Below are positions 1-19,997 of a stretch of 64,000 nt of DNA, piece after piece. Position 1 is the stretch's first letter; each line of letters opens with the position of its first letter. The stretch comes from Pempheris klunzingeri (taxonomy: Eukaryota > Chordata > Actinopteri > Acropomatiformes > Pempheridae). Under the pieces are notes generated by a model, which did not search any database, was not told the origin of the DNA, and saw only the letters and a list, made by a program, of their open reading frames with translations. Made by a program: the position numbers and the translations under genes. Location of the stretch: NCBI RefSeq assembly GCF_042242105.1, contig NC_092014.1:10353374-10417373 (forward strand). The letters run 5' to 3'.

Positions 1-38
1 TTTCTAGATGGTTTTCAGTGTTTTTTTTGTCTGTGCAG

Positions 39-3000
39 CTTGGAGTCAACATTTTCCTCGCCCTCATCGTAGGAGCCATTTTCTTCAGGGTCAAAGACGA
101 TCAGAGTGGTATCCAGAACAGGTGAGAGAAGCGTTAGAATACACACTGCACACGTCCTTAGAAAACATCTGTTTTTAACAGCCACCACTGTAGCTGGGGT
201 CCCATCCTAACATGTAATAATGCTGCACAGAGAGGACTGTAGCTTCTACTGAGGACAATAAGGTCATGTCCTTTGCATTTTTTGAACAAACAATGTGTTT
301 TTAGCACGCTGGGGGAGTTTCAATCATTTTGCAATGAAAAACAAACACAACATTTCGAAGTTTAGACACTCATTTAGACACCAAATGAGTGTAAATGTAA
401 ATCCAATAGACTGGGGGTGCTGTTCCACTTACTACATTTGAATATTGTTCCCTGTGCAGCAGGTTAAGTCTTTGAAAGGGGAATGTCAAATATATACAAC
501 TGTGAAATTACATTTTCATGTTTACATAATCACTTTTATACTAACTATGTGTATACTTCATTTTATACTCAGATGTGTCTTCTTCCAGGTAAAAAAAATA
601 AACAAAGGAATGATTATTTTCCCACCAGAAATGTGGTGAAAACAGAAGATCTCTCATGTTGGGGAATGGAATTGACAGATAGTTAAACCACTCTTGAAAC
701 ATTATTTTTGTTTTTTCCTGAAATGGAGGACTAGGATTAATGTGAACTGAACTTCAGTAATTCTAATTTCCTGAGTTTGTTCCTGTTTATACATAATTAT
801 TACAAATTCAAATTATCTACATTTTTTCATTATAAATTGATGGACATCTTTGTAGCCTGAATAGCATCAATATCTAAAGTTATTGCTTGTTATTGTAATC
901 TGTGTTTTAATTTGCACACAGAATATAGTGTTGGCACATTTTGCAACATGTTTCCCAATAATTGTTCAGGTTTTTAACTAAGTGTGAAAAGTAGAGCAAT
1001 GCCTGCATAGCTAATCCTCTTACCATATTTTATTGGGCACAACCTGGTACTCACAAGCTCAGTGAAGCACATAAAAAGAATCTCAATGTTGTCCCTCTTT
1101 GTTTCTGTGCATGGTTCAGTGGAATACAAGGAACTAATGCTATTATATTTGTGGTCGGTGCATTGGCAGTATGGCAGACACCAGTGTACGTGGTTTAAAT
1201 GTTTCTAGTTATTCACCCCTCCCTCCTTTCCATTGGGTGCAGCCATTGTGGAGTCATTCACCCTTTAAGTCTCTGGATGTGCGTATGGACCACACCACAT
1301 TTAGTACCATACTCTGCATGGTGTTGACTGTTTAGAGTCACCTCAGTCACATGCTGCCTCAGACTTCGAGCCAAGGCTATTTGATTTACATAGCATGGTT
1401 CATTAGAGCTAAGTACAGTTTAGGAGTACATACAAATTATTGACTGTTTTGATTTTCTGCTCTTTGCTCCCTTGCTTTGCTGTCTCTCTACTGTCCTATT
1501 GAATAAAGCAGAAAATGCTAGAAAAAGGGAAAGAAATACTACTTCACATACAATCCAAGTGTGTTGTTTCTACATTTTTTTTATGGTTTTGTATTGAAAC
1601 AAACAAGATGCAGCTGATCTTCGGACAGATAGAGGTCATAGTGACTTGGAGTGTATGTTTGAACTTTGAAAAGAGCCAGACTAGCTGCTTCCCCTGCTTC
1701 CCCCAGTCTTTGTGCTAAGCTACGCTGCTAACAGGCTGCTGACTGTAGTTTCATATTTACCACACAGACATGTTTGGTATCTCATCTTTCAACATTTCGT
1801 TGAATAAGCATCAAAATATTCCTCTTACAGACAGGCTATTAGAACAGGCAAGTGAGTACAAAAGGCCAGGAAAGAATCAAAACACTATGGCAGGCGGTGA
1901 CAACAGTGAAGTGATTACTGTTGTTGTTTTTCCGTTCTTCTTTCAGGATGGGGGCCCTCTTCTTCATCACTACCAACCAGTGTTTCAGCACTGTGTCCGC
2001 CGCCGAACTCTTCATCATCGAGAGGAAGCTGTTTGTGTATGTGATTTGTCAGGAAGTCGTACGCAGACTGAACAAGCTCAGGGACACTGACATAACTGTG
2101 TGGATGATTTAACTTGAATTCAGCAGGAGTGGGTAGAGCTAGAATTTGATTTCTGCGTGGGTTTTCTTGTGGCAGGCACGAGTACATCAGTGGCTACTAC
2201 CGAGTGTCCGTCTACTTCCTGTCTAAGGTCCTGTCTGACATCACTCTGCGCACCGTCACCTCTGTCATCTTCAGCTGTATTGTCTACTTTATGATTGGTA
2301 AGACTCACACAGCTATTCCATTCTTGAGCACTAAATACAGAATTTGTGTCTGTGTCTGTGTGTGTGTGTGTCTGTGTGTGTGTGTGATTGTGTGTGTGTG
2401 TGTGATTGTATCATGTATTAGTCATGTTGTGGGGACATAGGTATGTTCACACGGTCACATTTCATAATGTAATGTAACTGGTTTCAGGTTAGGTTAACGT
2501 TAGGACTAGGTTTAGGAAAGAAGTGGTTATAATTAGGTTTAGGGTAAGTCTCCAGAAAATCAATGTTAGACAATGTAATGTCCTCCGAAGTGCTGAAAAC
2601 ATGACCGTGTGTGTCCTCAGGGCTCAAATCCACAGCAGCAGCCTTCTTCGTCTTCACGCTGACTGTGACCCTGGTGGCCTACACAGCCACAGCCATGACC
2701 ATGGCCATCTCAGCTGACCAGAGCGTCGTGGCTCTCGCTAACATCCTCATGACCATCACCTTTGTCTTCATGATGGTGAGAGAGAGACACAGCGCCACAG
2801 ACAAACACTGAGATGCACGTAAATGGATTTCCAGTAGAATTAGCTGGGAAACGTGGCACAGTGCCTTTAATTACGTTATTGATCAGTTTTCTTCTGTCCG
2901 CTGAGTAAACTCATTTAGTAAATAGTTCAGTGTTCAGGTTTTTTATAATGCAAATTCAAATTAAATCAATAGCACCACTAGTGGCAGTGCTTTATATTGT

Positions 3001-4221
3001 TTTTTCAGTGGAGCCACAGAAGAAAGAAACGTGAACATGTGGCCTCTTGTGGCTCATGGAGAAAAGACAAACACATTTTAACTTTCCAGTAAGACGCAAA
3101 AGGAAACTTTTCTATGAATCAATGGAAATGAGAAATAAAAATGTGCATTCTTCATGTTCCATATAATGAACTGAGCCTATAATCAGGTGCTGTTCAATAA
3201 ATACAATCAATAAAGATTATAAATGCATATTTTTAATGGTCTTCTATGAGTTATAACCTTAAACTGGTCCAGTGACTAAAGGTGAAATCACAGGTGAGGT
3301 TATTAACATTGATTAAGGCTCCGTTGTGTCAGCGCAGCCACAATGTATGTTATTAGTAATAAATGTACTTTTCTTGCTGTGATGCCAAAATGTGAGCTGT
3401 GAAAAACGTGGCCTCAGTTTGTGTTGTGGTTTTAGATTTTCTCAGGTCTCCTGGTGAACCTGCCGAGCATCATGGACTGGCTGGCTTGGCTGAAGTATTT
3501 CAGCATTCCTCGCTACGGCCTCGCAGTGAGTCAAAATAAGATCTTACTACATATTTAGCCTCTCCCTACGTCATTCTAAGACAATTTTGGCTCTCAGACG
3601 ACTGTGAACGCCTTCCTTACAGAGTTCATTTGAGGATCACATTCCTCCATTGATCACCACAAGTCTAGAGTCTAGTGCACCGTATTGACTTTGATGTACT
3701 CAGCATTCATTGACTGTGCCGTCTGCGTTCAGGCCCTGAAGATCAATGAGTTTGTGGGTTTGAAATTCTGTGAGGAGGCTGTGATCCGAAAAGACACCAA
3801 CATGTCGGCTCCAGAGACCAACTGCAGTGCGAGCTCAGCTGGCCCGACGTGAGTAGACCTGCATACCGTGCACGCTCTCCTTTAGTCGTACTGGTTTATA
3901 CCACCTCTGGGATCTGATGTTTCCAGTCTAGTGAGTGCCTCCATGCCTCATGTTAAAAGTTTTTACAATCACAAGCGTGATTCATGTTTAGACTTCAGAA
4001 ACATTTATTTATTGAAAACTCAAAAGTTGATATTGAATTTGTAAGTGACCAGTTTGGACTTGTGTTACTTCAGATGCACAGGAGAGCAGTACCTGGACTA
4101 CCTGGGAATAGAGTACACCACCTGGGGACTGTGGGAGAATCACGTGGCTTTGACTGCTATGACGTTCATATTCCTCATCATCGCCTATCTGAAGCTACGC
4201 TACATCAAGAAATTCACTTAA
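39..4221 (+). CDS. abcg2: ATP-binding cassette half-transporter ABCG2, 3' part (membrane domain)
   Basis: Partial gene; the N-terminal ATPase exons lie before the window. Seven exons keep frame: 39-121, 1947-2036, 2176-2297, 2621-2775, 3436-3525, 3733-3848, 4074-4221 (stop TAA 4219-4221), giving 267 aa that match about the last 265 residues of human ABCG2. ABCG2 is a plasma-membrane homodimeric exporter of urate, porphyrins and xenobiotics. The fragment starts in TM1 (LIVGAIFFRV) and covers all six helices. Landmarks: TTNQCFS, HEYISGYYRVS, CIVYFMIG, FVFMMIFSGLLVNLP, YFSIPRYG and the WGLWENHVAL re-entry to TM6. The large extracellular loop keeps three cysteines (KFC, TNC, PTC) equivalent to the human disulfide cysteines, with N-glycosylation sequons NMS and NCS. 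The chain is one residue shorter than human just before the arginine equivalent to R482. It converges on pkd2, as in human. Which teleost abcg2 paralogue this is cannot be told from this fragment. Confidence 0.95.
1680..1820. repeat. Fragment of dispersed repeat family A in an abcg2 intron
   Basis: The 1.8-kb abcg2 intron 122-1946 is otherwise AT-rich and featureless. This segment contains the family signature: GTCTTTGTGCTAAGCTACGC, then a stretch like TTCATATTTACCACACAGAC, then TCTCATCTTTCAACATTTCG. The same string order recurs at about 4288, 12565, 45525 and 57790. Confidence 0.6.
2345..2560. repeat. (TG)n microsatellite followed by telomere-like unique tail
   Basis: An imperfect TG run (2345-2406) sits in an abcg2 intron. 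It is followed by GTTGTGGGGACATAGG and a G-rich stretch with degenerate TTAGG/TTTAGGG units (about 2485-2545). TG-run, GTTGTGGGGACA and TTAGG order is, from memory, a common dispersed arrangement in teleosts. Confidence 0.6.
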
Positions 4222-4295
4222 ATGTGGGATTCTGTATCCTTTACTTTTGTCTCTAAGGAATCAGTACCAACCAAATAAAGTTTATCATTAAAGGA
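4222..4295 (+). other. abcg2: abcg2 3'UTR with polyadenylation signal
   Basis: A canonical AATAAA lies at 4274-4279, only 53 nt after the stop codon, so the 3'UTR is probably very short (cleavage around 4290-4300). A dispersed repeat starts immediately afterwards, so longer transcripts would read into it. Confidence 0.6.
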
Positions 4296-5147
4296 ATAGT
4301 GCGACATTTTGGGAAACGTTTTTGCATAGAGAGCACTGATGCCACTCATATGTCCGTGCATTAAGTATGGCGCAAAAGCCTGGAGGCAGCCAGCTTAGCT
4401 TAGCATAAACACAGGAAGCATGGGGAACAGCTAGCCTGGCTGTGCCAAGAGTTTAAAAGATCTACCAGCTCTAAAGCTCACAAGTAGCTTGTTTGATTAA
4501 TCTGCACACAAACAGTAACGTAGAAATGATTAAGTTGGGGTTTTAGAGGGATGGTGATGGTGTGATAGTGGTGGGAGAGACTGAAGTAAATCAGTAATGT
4601 TGTGCGATGTGAAACCAAAACAATGAGTTGATAATTAACATGAAAAAATTAATCATAGCTTTAATGGTGCCATATTGTGCAAAATGCACATTTTAATGTC
4701 TTTTCAGCACAAATATATGTCCCTAGAGGCCACTACAACTCTGAGAAAAGACCATTCTGCCTCTTTTTGTCCTGCTTCATTTTTCAATAAATGTGTGAGA
4801 AAACACACAGTTTAGATTTGGCTCCTTTTATGACATCATAAGGGGAGCTGTTGAACATGTGACCCTTCAGCAGGTCCACTGAAAACCACCTGACTCTCCT
4901 GTTCTTTCATTACTAACACCAGCTCCCGGTAACACGAAGATTTCCTGTTCACCTGCGTACAGAAAGAGGCTGGTTATTAGACAAATGTGTTTTTTTTTAA
5001 CATTGAATCATGTAACCCTGTGATCATAGGACCTCCAAATACAAGTATGAACTTGAAAATTGGACCTTTAGTGAACAGAAACGAGCATATTGATCTAACT
5101 CTGTGTGGATAAGCTAATTCTCCCAAAATGTCAAACTATTTCTTCAC
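4288..5147. repeat. Family A inverted-repeat element with nested family B insertion
   Basis: The left end carries AGTGCGACATTTTGGGAAA; the right end carries the inverted counterpart TCCCAAAATGTCAAACTATT. Inside the left half is the GCTTAGCTTAGCATAA core. Between about 4660 and 5080 lies a different sequence starting GCACATTTTAATGTCTTTTC and ending near CAAATACAAGTATGAACTTG, which recurs at 31245-31806. That indicates a second element inserted into the first. No coding sequence is seen; these look like non-autonomous (MITE-like) elements. Confidence 0.65.
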
Positions 5148-6274
5148 TGGTAAAATAAATGACTGAATGTAAACATCTATTTGAGCAACTTTGGTGAAAT
5201 CCTGTGTCTCCAAAACCTTTTTAGGAACTAATATGAGAATGTATTTTATTCACATTGTTGTAGTGATTTTAAAAGCCCAAGAAAGAAGACAGTTTTCAAA
5301 ATGTTCACATGACAACAGTGATATAAATACATGTGTTTCGTACAGGTTTATATTTCAAACTTAACTTTGGTTATTTATGAATATTTACATTTGCTTTATT
5401 ATTTTAAAATCATACTATGCCTTTTTTCAATACTTTTGTAACTCAGTAATCTTGATTATTCAGTTTTTGCACAGTTTCCAAATTACACTGAACTGAACTG
5501 AATCTTTCTTGAACTCAGCGATGATCATTTGTAATTGTAGAATCATATCACATAGATAGCATTTGGTGACTTTTCTCCTATTTTTTCTACTATTCCAAGG
5601 AAAATTTCTATCCATACATTTATACTCTGACACAACTTTTTGAGAACTTGTATAAACATTTTCATGTAACTTTTGTCTGAGTGTGTTTTTTGTCAGCACA
5701 GTCATCCAGTTTACAGCGGTTTGATGTCGACCTACAGTCGTTCTGTTGAGATGAACGTGTATGTTGTTTAGGTGTCGGGTAATGATCATATTTAAAAGAA
5801 TACTTAGCAGTGGTAATGATGAATACATATTACCTTAGTTCAAACTGTTCTTTCAAGATCAGCAGCTAATTATAAACTCAATATAAACTCAATACAAGTA
5901 CCCAAAATAAATTGCTTCATAATTGAGTTTGGTATCTTAAAATTAACCTTGAACGTATTTTCGATACAAAATTGAATTGTAATGTGCATTATTATAAACA
6001 ATAAAATGTTCTTTCTATTTACCTACAACTATAAGCATAAGAAAGGAGGGAAATGTGGTCATAACAATATCAAACAGCATTTATATGTAAAACACTGCAC
6101 ACACTCCTATGGACAAGTGGAACTAGAAAAAGCTTCACTGGTTTGGCTCTATGATTATCTAATGTTATTTGTGTTAAGTGTGCTATAAATAATGTTAATG
6201 TGTTTAAGAAAGAGGGTGTTGGAGTCCCATTTATGGCTGTTTCCTGCTGCTGAAAGCATCACAAATAAAACAAA
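5148..6274. other. AT-rich spacer between abcg2 and pkd2
   Basis: About 1.1 kb of AT-rich DNA between the two convergent genes. A 122-codon minus-strand reading frame at 5460-5828 has no recognisable domain and no flanking gene structure. I see nothing else supportable. Confidence 0.5.
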
Positions 6275-7059
6275 CATTTATCTTAATAACACTTTATTTG
6301 GCATTGCAGATTAAAAAAAGAAACAGATTGTAAAAAAAAAAAGTAAGGCACAAGGAAAAAAATAACAGATGCATGGGTTTCCCATGTACACTAGATGCAC
6401 TCCAAATCGAAGTTTGTTTTAAGTTACAATATGTAGCATAAAATGATAATAAGCTATTTAATTTGAAGCTTAATTGATGTACAGAGGATGAGTAAATATG
6501 ACAGACTGTGCCACACTTGTACCTACTGTATATTAAAATGATGACAAAATAATCAGGAAAATTAACAGTCATAAAGACGCCTTTTTGGTATTTGTGTAAG
6601 TGTGGATACAGAAATCAAAAGCAGGAGTGCATATTTCTCACGTAACACTAAAATCATAAGCTGTGTATTCTGAGTACAGCTGCTTAAAGGCTGGTGTGTG
6701 TGTTTGTGTGTGTGTGTGTGTGTCTCCAACACTGCGTCTAATACTGTGACAGAACTGTACTGAAAATCCTTCATTATTCTTTAACCTCTTTCAAACATTT
6801 TATGTTTCCTTTCATCATCCTGTTAAAGTAATATTTGATACAAGCTTAAGACGGTTTAATGAATACTTGTAGATGTCTCTCTGCAGGACCTCACTCTCTT
6901 TCAGTGCATTTAAGTATTTGAGGTGGATTGTGTTTGATTTTGTCACCTCTTTTGTAATAAGTCAATGGTCCCACATCTTCAGCTGCTTGTACCGCTTCCG
7001 GGAAATTTCCAGTAGAGAGTTTCTTGCCAGAGTGGAATATTCTTCACCGGGCCAAGTCT
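6275..7059 (-). other. pkd2: pkd2 3'UTR with polyadenylation signal
   Basis: Read on the minus strand, AATAAA is complementary to TTTATT at 6293-6298, about 760 nt after the stop. The UTR includes a short CA run in the mRNA sense (TG at 6695-6723 on the + strand). The exact cleavage point is inferred to be about 6270-6283. Confidence 0.65.
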
Positions 7060-15455
<8,396 letters not shown>

Positions 15456-16000
15456 GGTCCAGTTAGCTACTATACTTTTATCCGGTGTGGAGCATTTGAA
15501 GAGTTTAATGCAAAAACACTTAAAAATAGCTTAATGGTTATAATAGCTGGAGCATTTCTGGCTTCAGAGATACTCAAACGTTAAAAGCCTAAAAACAAAA
15601 ACAGTTTGGGAAAGTTATTCAGAAAACTAACTAAATATCCTAAACATATGAAACGCTACACGGTGTGTAAGAGTGACGATAAAAACAATTAAATAACAAA
15701 ATCCTGCGTCGGTAGTTTTCACTCTCACCAAACCGTTATGAAAACTTTCCCGGAGAAAACGATCTTCAGTCCCGTCTCAAAATAACGATGTCGAAGCCTT
15801 TAAAGCGTTTAAAGTTGTTACATAATAAGCTAATAAAGCTGTTGCCTGTTCAGGTATTTACATGGAAGTGACGCTCGCATTAAAATGCCGTGTTTATGTG
15901 AAACAAGAAAGGTAGTTTTCTTGCCTCAGGACAGCCATCTTGTTCTTGAGCTGTTCCCCCAAAAAGTCTCCCACTCTCATTCGTTTGGACTCAGGTTACA
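15456..16000 (-). promoter_or_regulatory. pkd2: pkd2 5'UTR and promoter region
   Basis: This is the region immediately upstream of the pkd2 start codon. No TATA box in an obvious position was identified, and the transcription start cannot be fixed from sequence alone. The assignment rests on position only. Confidence 0.4.
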
Positions 16001-16744
16001 TTAGGAGTCATGGCGTCGCACTGAAGGATGGAAAACGCCTCTGTGGAAAACAATTTTCATGGCTAAAACATCCATTGCGTCCATTTTTAATAATTTTATA
16101 CTTAAATCAGCAGTTTGAATTTACAGTATTAGGAGATTAGACTGGCTTGAGATTGTTTGTGTTCATTCGTAAAAATCTGCATTCAGGCCTCCAAAGTGCT
16201 AATTTTCTTTAAAAACTTTTTTGAGCGTTTTTATTACGGCCAACGCGCCTGGTATTTGTTTAAAATGTTTAAATCAGTGTTTTTATTAAAGTAAACTTTA
16301 ACGTTACATAATCTCTGTCTGTTTGGGTCAACGGTTGCCATGACAACGGGGCCTGTCTCATCCATTGTGTCTCAGCTACATGGGAGCTAAATGACATGTG
16401 CAATAACTGTTATCATTATCTATATACACGTTTTATAACATACCACATTTTTTGTATGCAGTTGATGATTAATGTGTGTGAGTTGCAGCTCTCCTGAATT
16501 TCGTTGTGTGTATATATTTCTATCTGTGAAGTATATAGGAGGCAATGATAATAAAGGAATGTTGAATCTTTATAATCCTGAATAATTATGTTATATTTAT
16601 AATTATGCTGTTTTAGCCAATTTGGCTCTTTGCAATACAACTTTTGCACATTAACTCTGCTGTAAATGCTGAAAGTTATCTGAGGACAGAGCCACACCTG
16701 CACGAGGTTAGTCTGGTGTACTCAGTGTCCAGTTTTTCATTTAC

Positions 16745-17110
16745 AGCAACCAAAAGTCACCAGTTCAGTCATGTTTACCGCCTGCTCTGTCTTCATTGGA
16801 GAAAGCAGTGATGGAAAACCAATTTGGAGAAGGAATTCTATCTGTTCTTTCACTGTATTTGGGGATGTCCAAAGATCAGACAATGTTTCTGAGGAAGTGG
16901 GTTGATTAATACAAGACATTTTGTCAATAAAAACAGTAGTGGAACTTAAACTCTTTATTCTGGACATATACCCACAACAACATAATCTAAAACGCAAAGA
17001 AAAGTTTCTTAACATAAAAAAATACTGATAGGCCGAGTATTGGGTGATGGCTTAAAGAAATGTCTACCTGCTTACCTTTGGAAAAAATAATATACACAAT
17101 TAAAAATGAA
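16745..17110 (+). repeat. Decayed LINE (L1/Tx1-like) ORF2 C-terminal fossil
   Basis: Translating the + strand gives a broken frame containing FFHCIWGCPKIRQCF, which resembles the HCxWxCPxI segment near the end of L1-type ORF2 proteins, with stops before and after it. Surrounding sequence is AT-rich and ends near a possible AATAAA (about 17319). Assignment is from the motif only; it is a dead copy. Confidence 0.4.
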
Positions 17111-19037
17111 GAAGAATTGTCCCAAAGCATTTGGGTACCATTTATAAAGTATTTATTTGATATTCTTGGTATTTAGTTAATTACCTTACTTTATTTAGGA
17201 TGTATTTATTCGTGTACTGTATTCAATGTATTCATTTACATGTGCCTATTGTGTAAGTGTATGTTTGATTATTGTCTTTGTTATAAAATATGCACTAGAT
17301 AAACAGATTGTTTGGGAATAAAGGTACCATTGGGAATGTGTAAAGTTTTCTTTTTAAAGTCTCCAAAATTAAAGTTCTGCAACATCTACTTTATTTTTAT
17401 CCTATTATAATGTAAACTGATCCAACAATAAGTTAGTTACTTGGAAATATAGAATGTATATAGCAGGATAACACTGATGGTCAAAGTAACAAAGATATAG
17501 TAGCCTAATACAGAAAGGTACTTAAATTACAAGCAAATATATATAGTGCAGGAAACAGGGACCATATTTTCACACTGCTATTATTTCAAAATAGAAAATC
17601 ACAAACTCTGTCAAAGAATATTATCAACTCAAAATTTAGCAGGCTCTACATGATGTCTGACTTTACACGTTCTAAAAAGGTTAAGTCCCTAGGCTTAGAA
17701 TTGTGTAAATTGTTGTCAAACAGAACCTTGTTCATAGAAAACATTTGCAGCACTTGCCGAATTACATTTAATTATTAGATGACATTGTTTTTTCCCCATA
17801 TGTGACTCGTGATTTTCATTAGGGTAACAAAATATACATGTTAATGTTATGGTTTTTAACTTCAAGAGTTTTTACATCACTGGATCTTAACCCAAAGTAA
17901 AAGACACAAAGCTCATTTGACCACTTGGTGGCACTCAAAATCCAGACTTGTTAAAACTGAACCTGCACCAGTGACAAACTTAAAAGTATCAGGAATGTAT
18001 CCCCATTGTTAAGTTTATGTAAATTTGAATCAAAGCACAATTCTTGTTTGACACAACATTTATTGCATGGCAAACAATGCAGCAGGCTTTGTGTCATGGC
18101 CGACCCCTCACTGTGACCTCTGAATGGGAGTGGGTGAGATTTCTCATCATTATTATCAAACTGAGGAAATGTGCCAGCTGATGTACCATCTATGAGACTG
18201 AGAGTTTGTTTTTTGTGATAAAGTTGAGATTATTTACTATCATTCATTGCAACTTTTGAATTAAAAGCATTTTCCACATTTAGCTCATATTGACCTGTAA
18301 TAAAAAAAGACATATTTCATTATATGATAAGGGACCTCTCCCTTATGTTTGTCATTTTAGAGGAAGTCTCTGGAGCTGACCTGAGGGAGCAAAACACTGC
18401 AATAACCATTCATGAGGTGACATGACCTAGTTTAATAAAACTGATACAGCTTGGCTTTCTTTGCTAGAGCCTCTATGTCTTTTCATTGTAAAAATTGTGG
18501 CATTTTCCTCTTCTTCCTCATTAAAAATGTCTAATACTGCACTGCAGTTTCAAAGCAGACATGCTCAGCCGTGACATTGGCCGCTCTTTTTGCTTCGGAT
18601 ATGTCTTGTAGCACATGTAAAAACACATGGAGATGTTAATGAGGTTAAAATCTTGATTTTCACTGGAAGGGGTCTCTGAGTCATGCTAGCGAGCTCAACA
18701 AGTAAACACTGTGCAGGGAAACAAAGAAGCAACTCTTACTAGAACGAGTGTAACTTTGTAAGATATCCACTTGATTTGATTAAGTTGGACAGACTCGTAT
18801 TAACCTCAGATAAACTTCTGAATACACTACAAGTGAAAGTGCCTAAGGGAGGGATCACTCATTATAAATGGAAGGAATGATTACAGAAACCAATTTCAGT
18901 ATTTATAAGTGTTTATAAGGACACCTGAACATGTCCTTTAAAAAGACAAGCATGAAGCATGGGTCAAACCCCCAAATAAGCTGAATCGTACAATTTTCAT
19001 GGCAATTTTCATTATACCATGTAAACAGCCTAACCCT
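17111..19037. other. Intergenic AT-rich DNA
   Basis: About 1.9 kb between pkd2 and g3bp2. No exon, RNA gene or structured repeat could be supported by reading. Confidence 0.5.
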
Positions 19038-19395
19038 GATGACATCCATCCTTCCGTTGTCTTATCTTTAAGGTTTGCGGGGGTGGGCTGGTGCCAGTCC
19101 CAGCTGACATTTGACAAGAGATGGGGTCCACTCTGGACTGGTCACCAGTAAATCACAGGGCCAACACATAGAGACAGACAAGTGTTCATGTTGACACTCG
19201 TGGGAAATTCAACCTAACCTGATTGACTGTGGGAGGAAGCCGGAGTACCTGGAGAGAACCCACACATGAACAGGAAGAACATGCATACCCCACACAGAAA
19301 GACCCCAGGCTCAAACCACAAACCTACAGATTCAAACCTGGAACCTTCTTGCTGTGAGCAACAGTGCTAATCACCGCACCACCATGCTGCCCTCC
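19038..19395 (-). mobile_element. tRNA-derived SINE (reverse orientation)
   Basis: On the minus strand the head reads GGGCAGCATGGTGGTGCGG, then GATTAGCACTGTTGCTCACA and AGCAAGAAGGTTCC, followed by a box B-like GGTTTGAATC (complement of 19329-19338). The body contains the conserved AGCCGGAGTACC region on the + strand, and the tail ends in GGATGGATG. From memory this matches a very common teleost short interspersed repeat with a tRNA-like promoter. Confidence 0.65.
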
Positions 19396-19689
19396 TGATG
19401 ACATCATCTGGGTTATTTTTTTTAGATATACGAACGCTCCTCCAGCACCAAAGAATGCACTATGTAACTGTTTACTGTAAATGTATCCTCATGTACAAAA
19501 TCTGGAAAATCTGTTTACCAAAAGCACAATTTTCAGGAGTGATTTAGAAAATATGCAAATGTATGGAAATTGCATTAACACGTATCAGTGCCCACACTGT
19601 ACTCGCAGCATGGATGGTTTTTGATGCGCAAGTAAGCGTAAACGGATGATAAGAAGTACTATGAAAGTGATTATCAATCAATCAATAGA

Positions 19690-19860
19690 AAGTTTGGGGG
19701 CGGGGTTATTTGTTTGACGTCATAATTTATGTTGCCCAGTGTAAACAGTCCATTGGCTGAATCTCTGCGATGGGGGTTCCCTGCCCCAGATTGCAGGGGT
19801 AAAACAATAAATAGAAGCTATCACTTTAAATCTTCAATCTCTGGTACAGCAGAGATCATA
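19690..19860 (+). promoter_or_regulatory. g3bp2: g3bp2 promoter with GC box, CRE and inverted CCAAT
   Basis: A GC box GGGGGCGGGG (19696-19705), a full palindromic CRE TGACGTCA (19715-19722) and an inverted CCAAT box ATTGG (19752-19756) lie within 65 bp, about 240-300 bp before the first splice donor. The three motifs are consistent with Sp1, CREB/ATF and NF-Y binding. The start site itself is not fixed. Confidence 0.6.
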
Positions 19861-19997
19861 AACTGTTAGTTAATAGAGCGTGGGAAACATCACAATACAC
19901 ACCTGGGATACTCTGTATTTCAGAGCAGTTTACAGTCGAGTTACTTCAAGTTATTTATTACTAATAATTCTGTCTACATAGATAGGTCTTTCACAAG
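19860..19997 (+). other. g3bp2: g3bp2 non-coding exon 1 (5'UTR)
   Basis: A strong splice donor AAG|GTAAGT ends this exon at 19997, downstream of the promoter motifs. The next exon starts at 21722 and holds the ATG. The exon's 5' limit is approximate. The following intron is rich in GCTAGC/TTAGC motifs. Confidence 0.5.

Noticed and set aside
5460..5828. 122-codon minus-strand frame between abcg2 and pkd2
   Set aside because: AT-rich spacer, no domain, not supported by splice or UTR structure.
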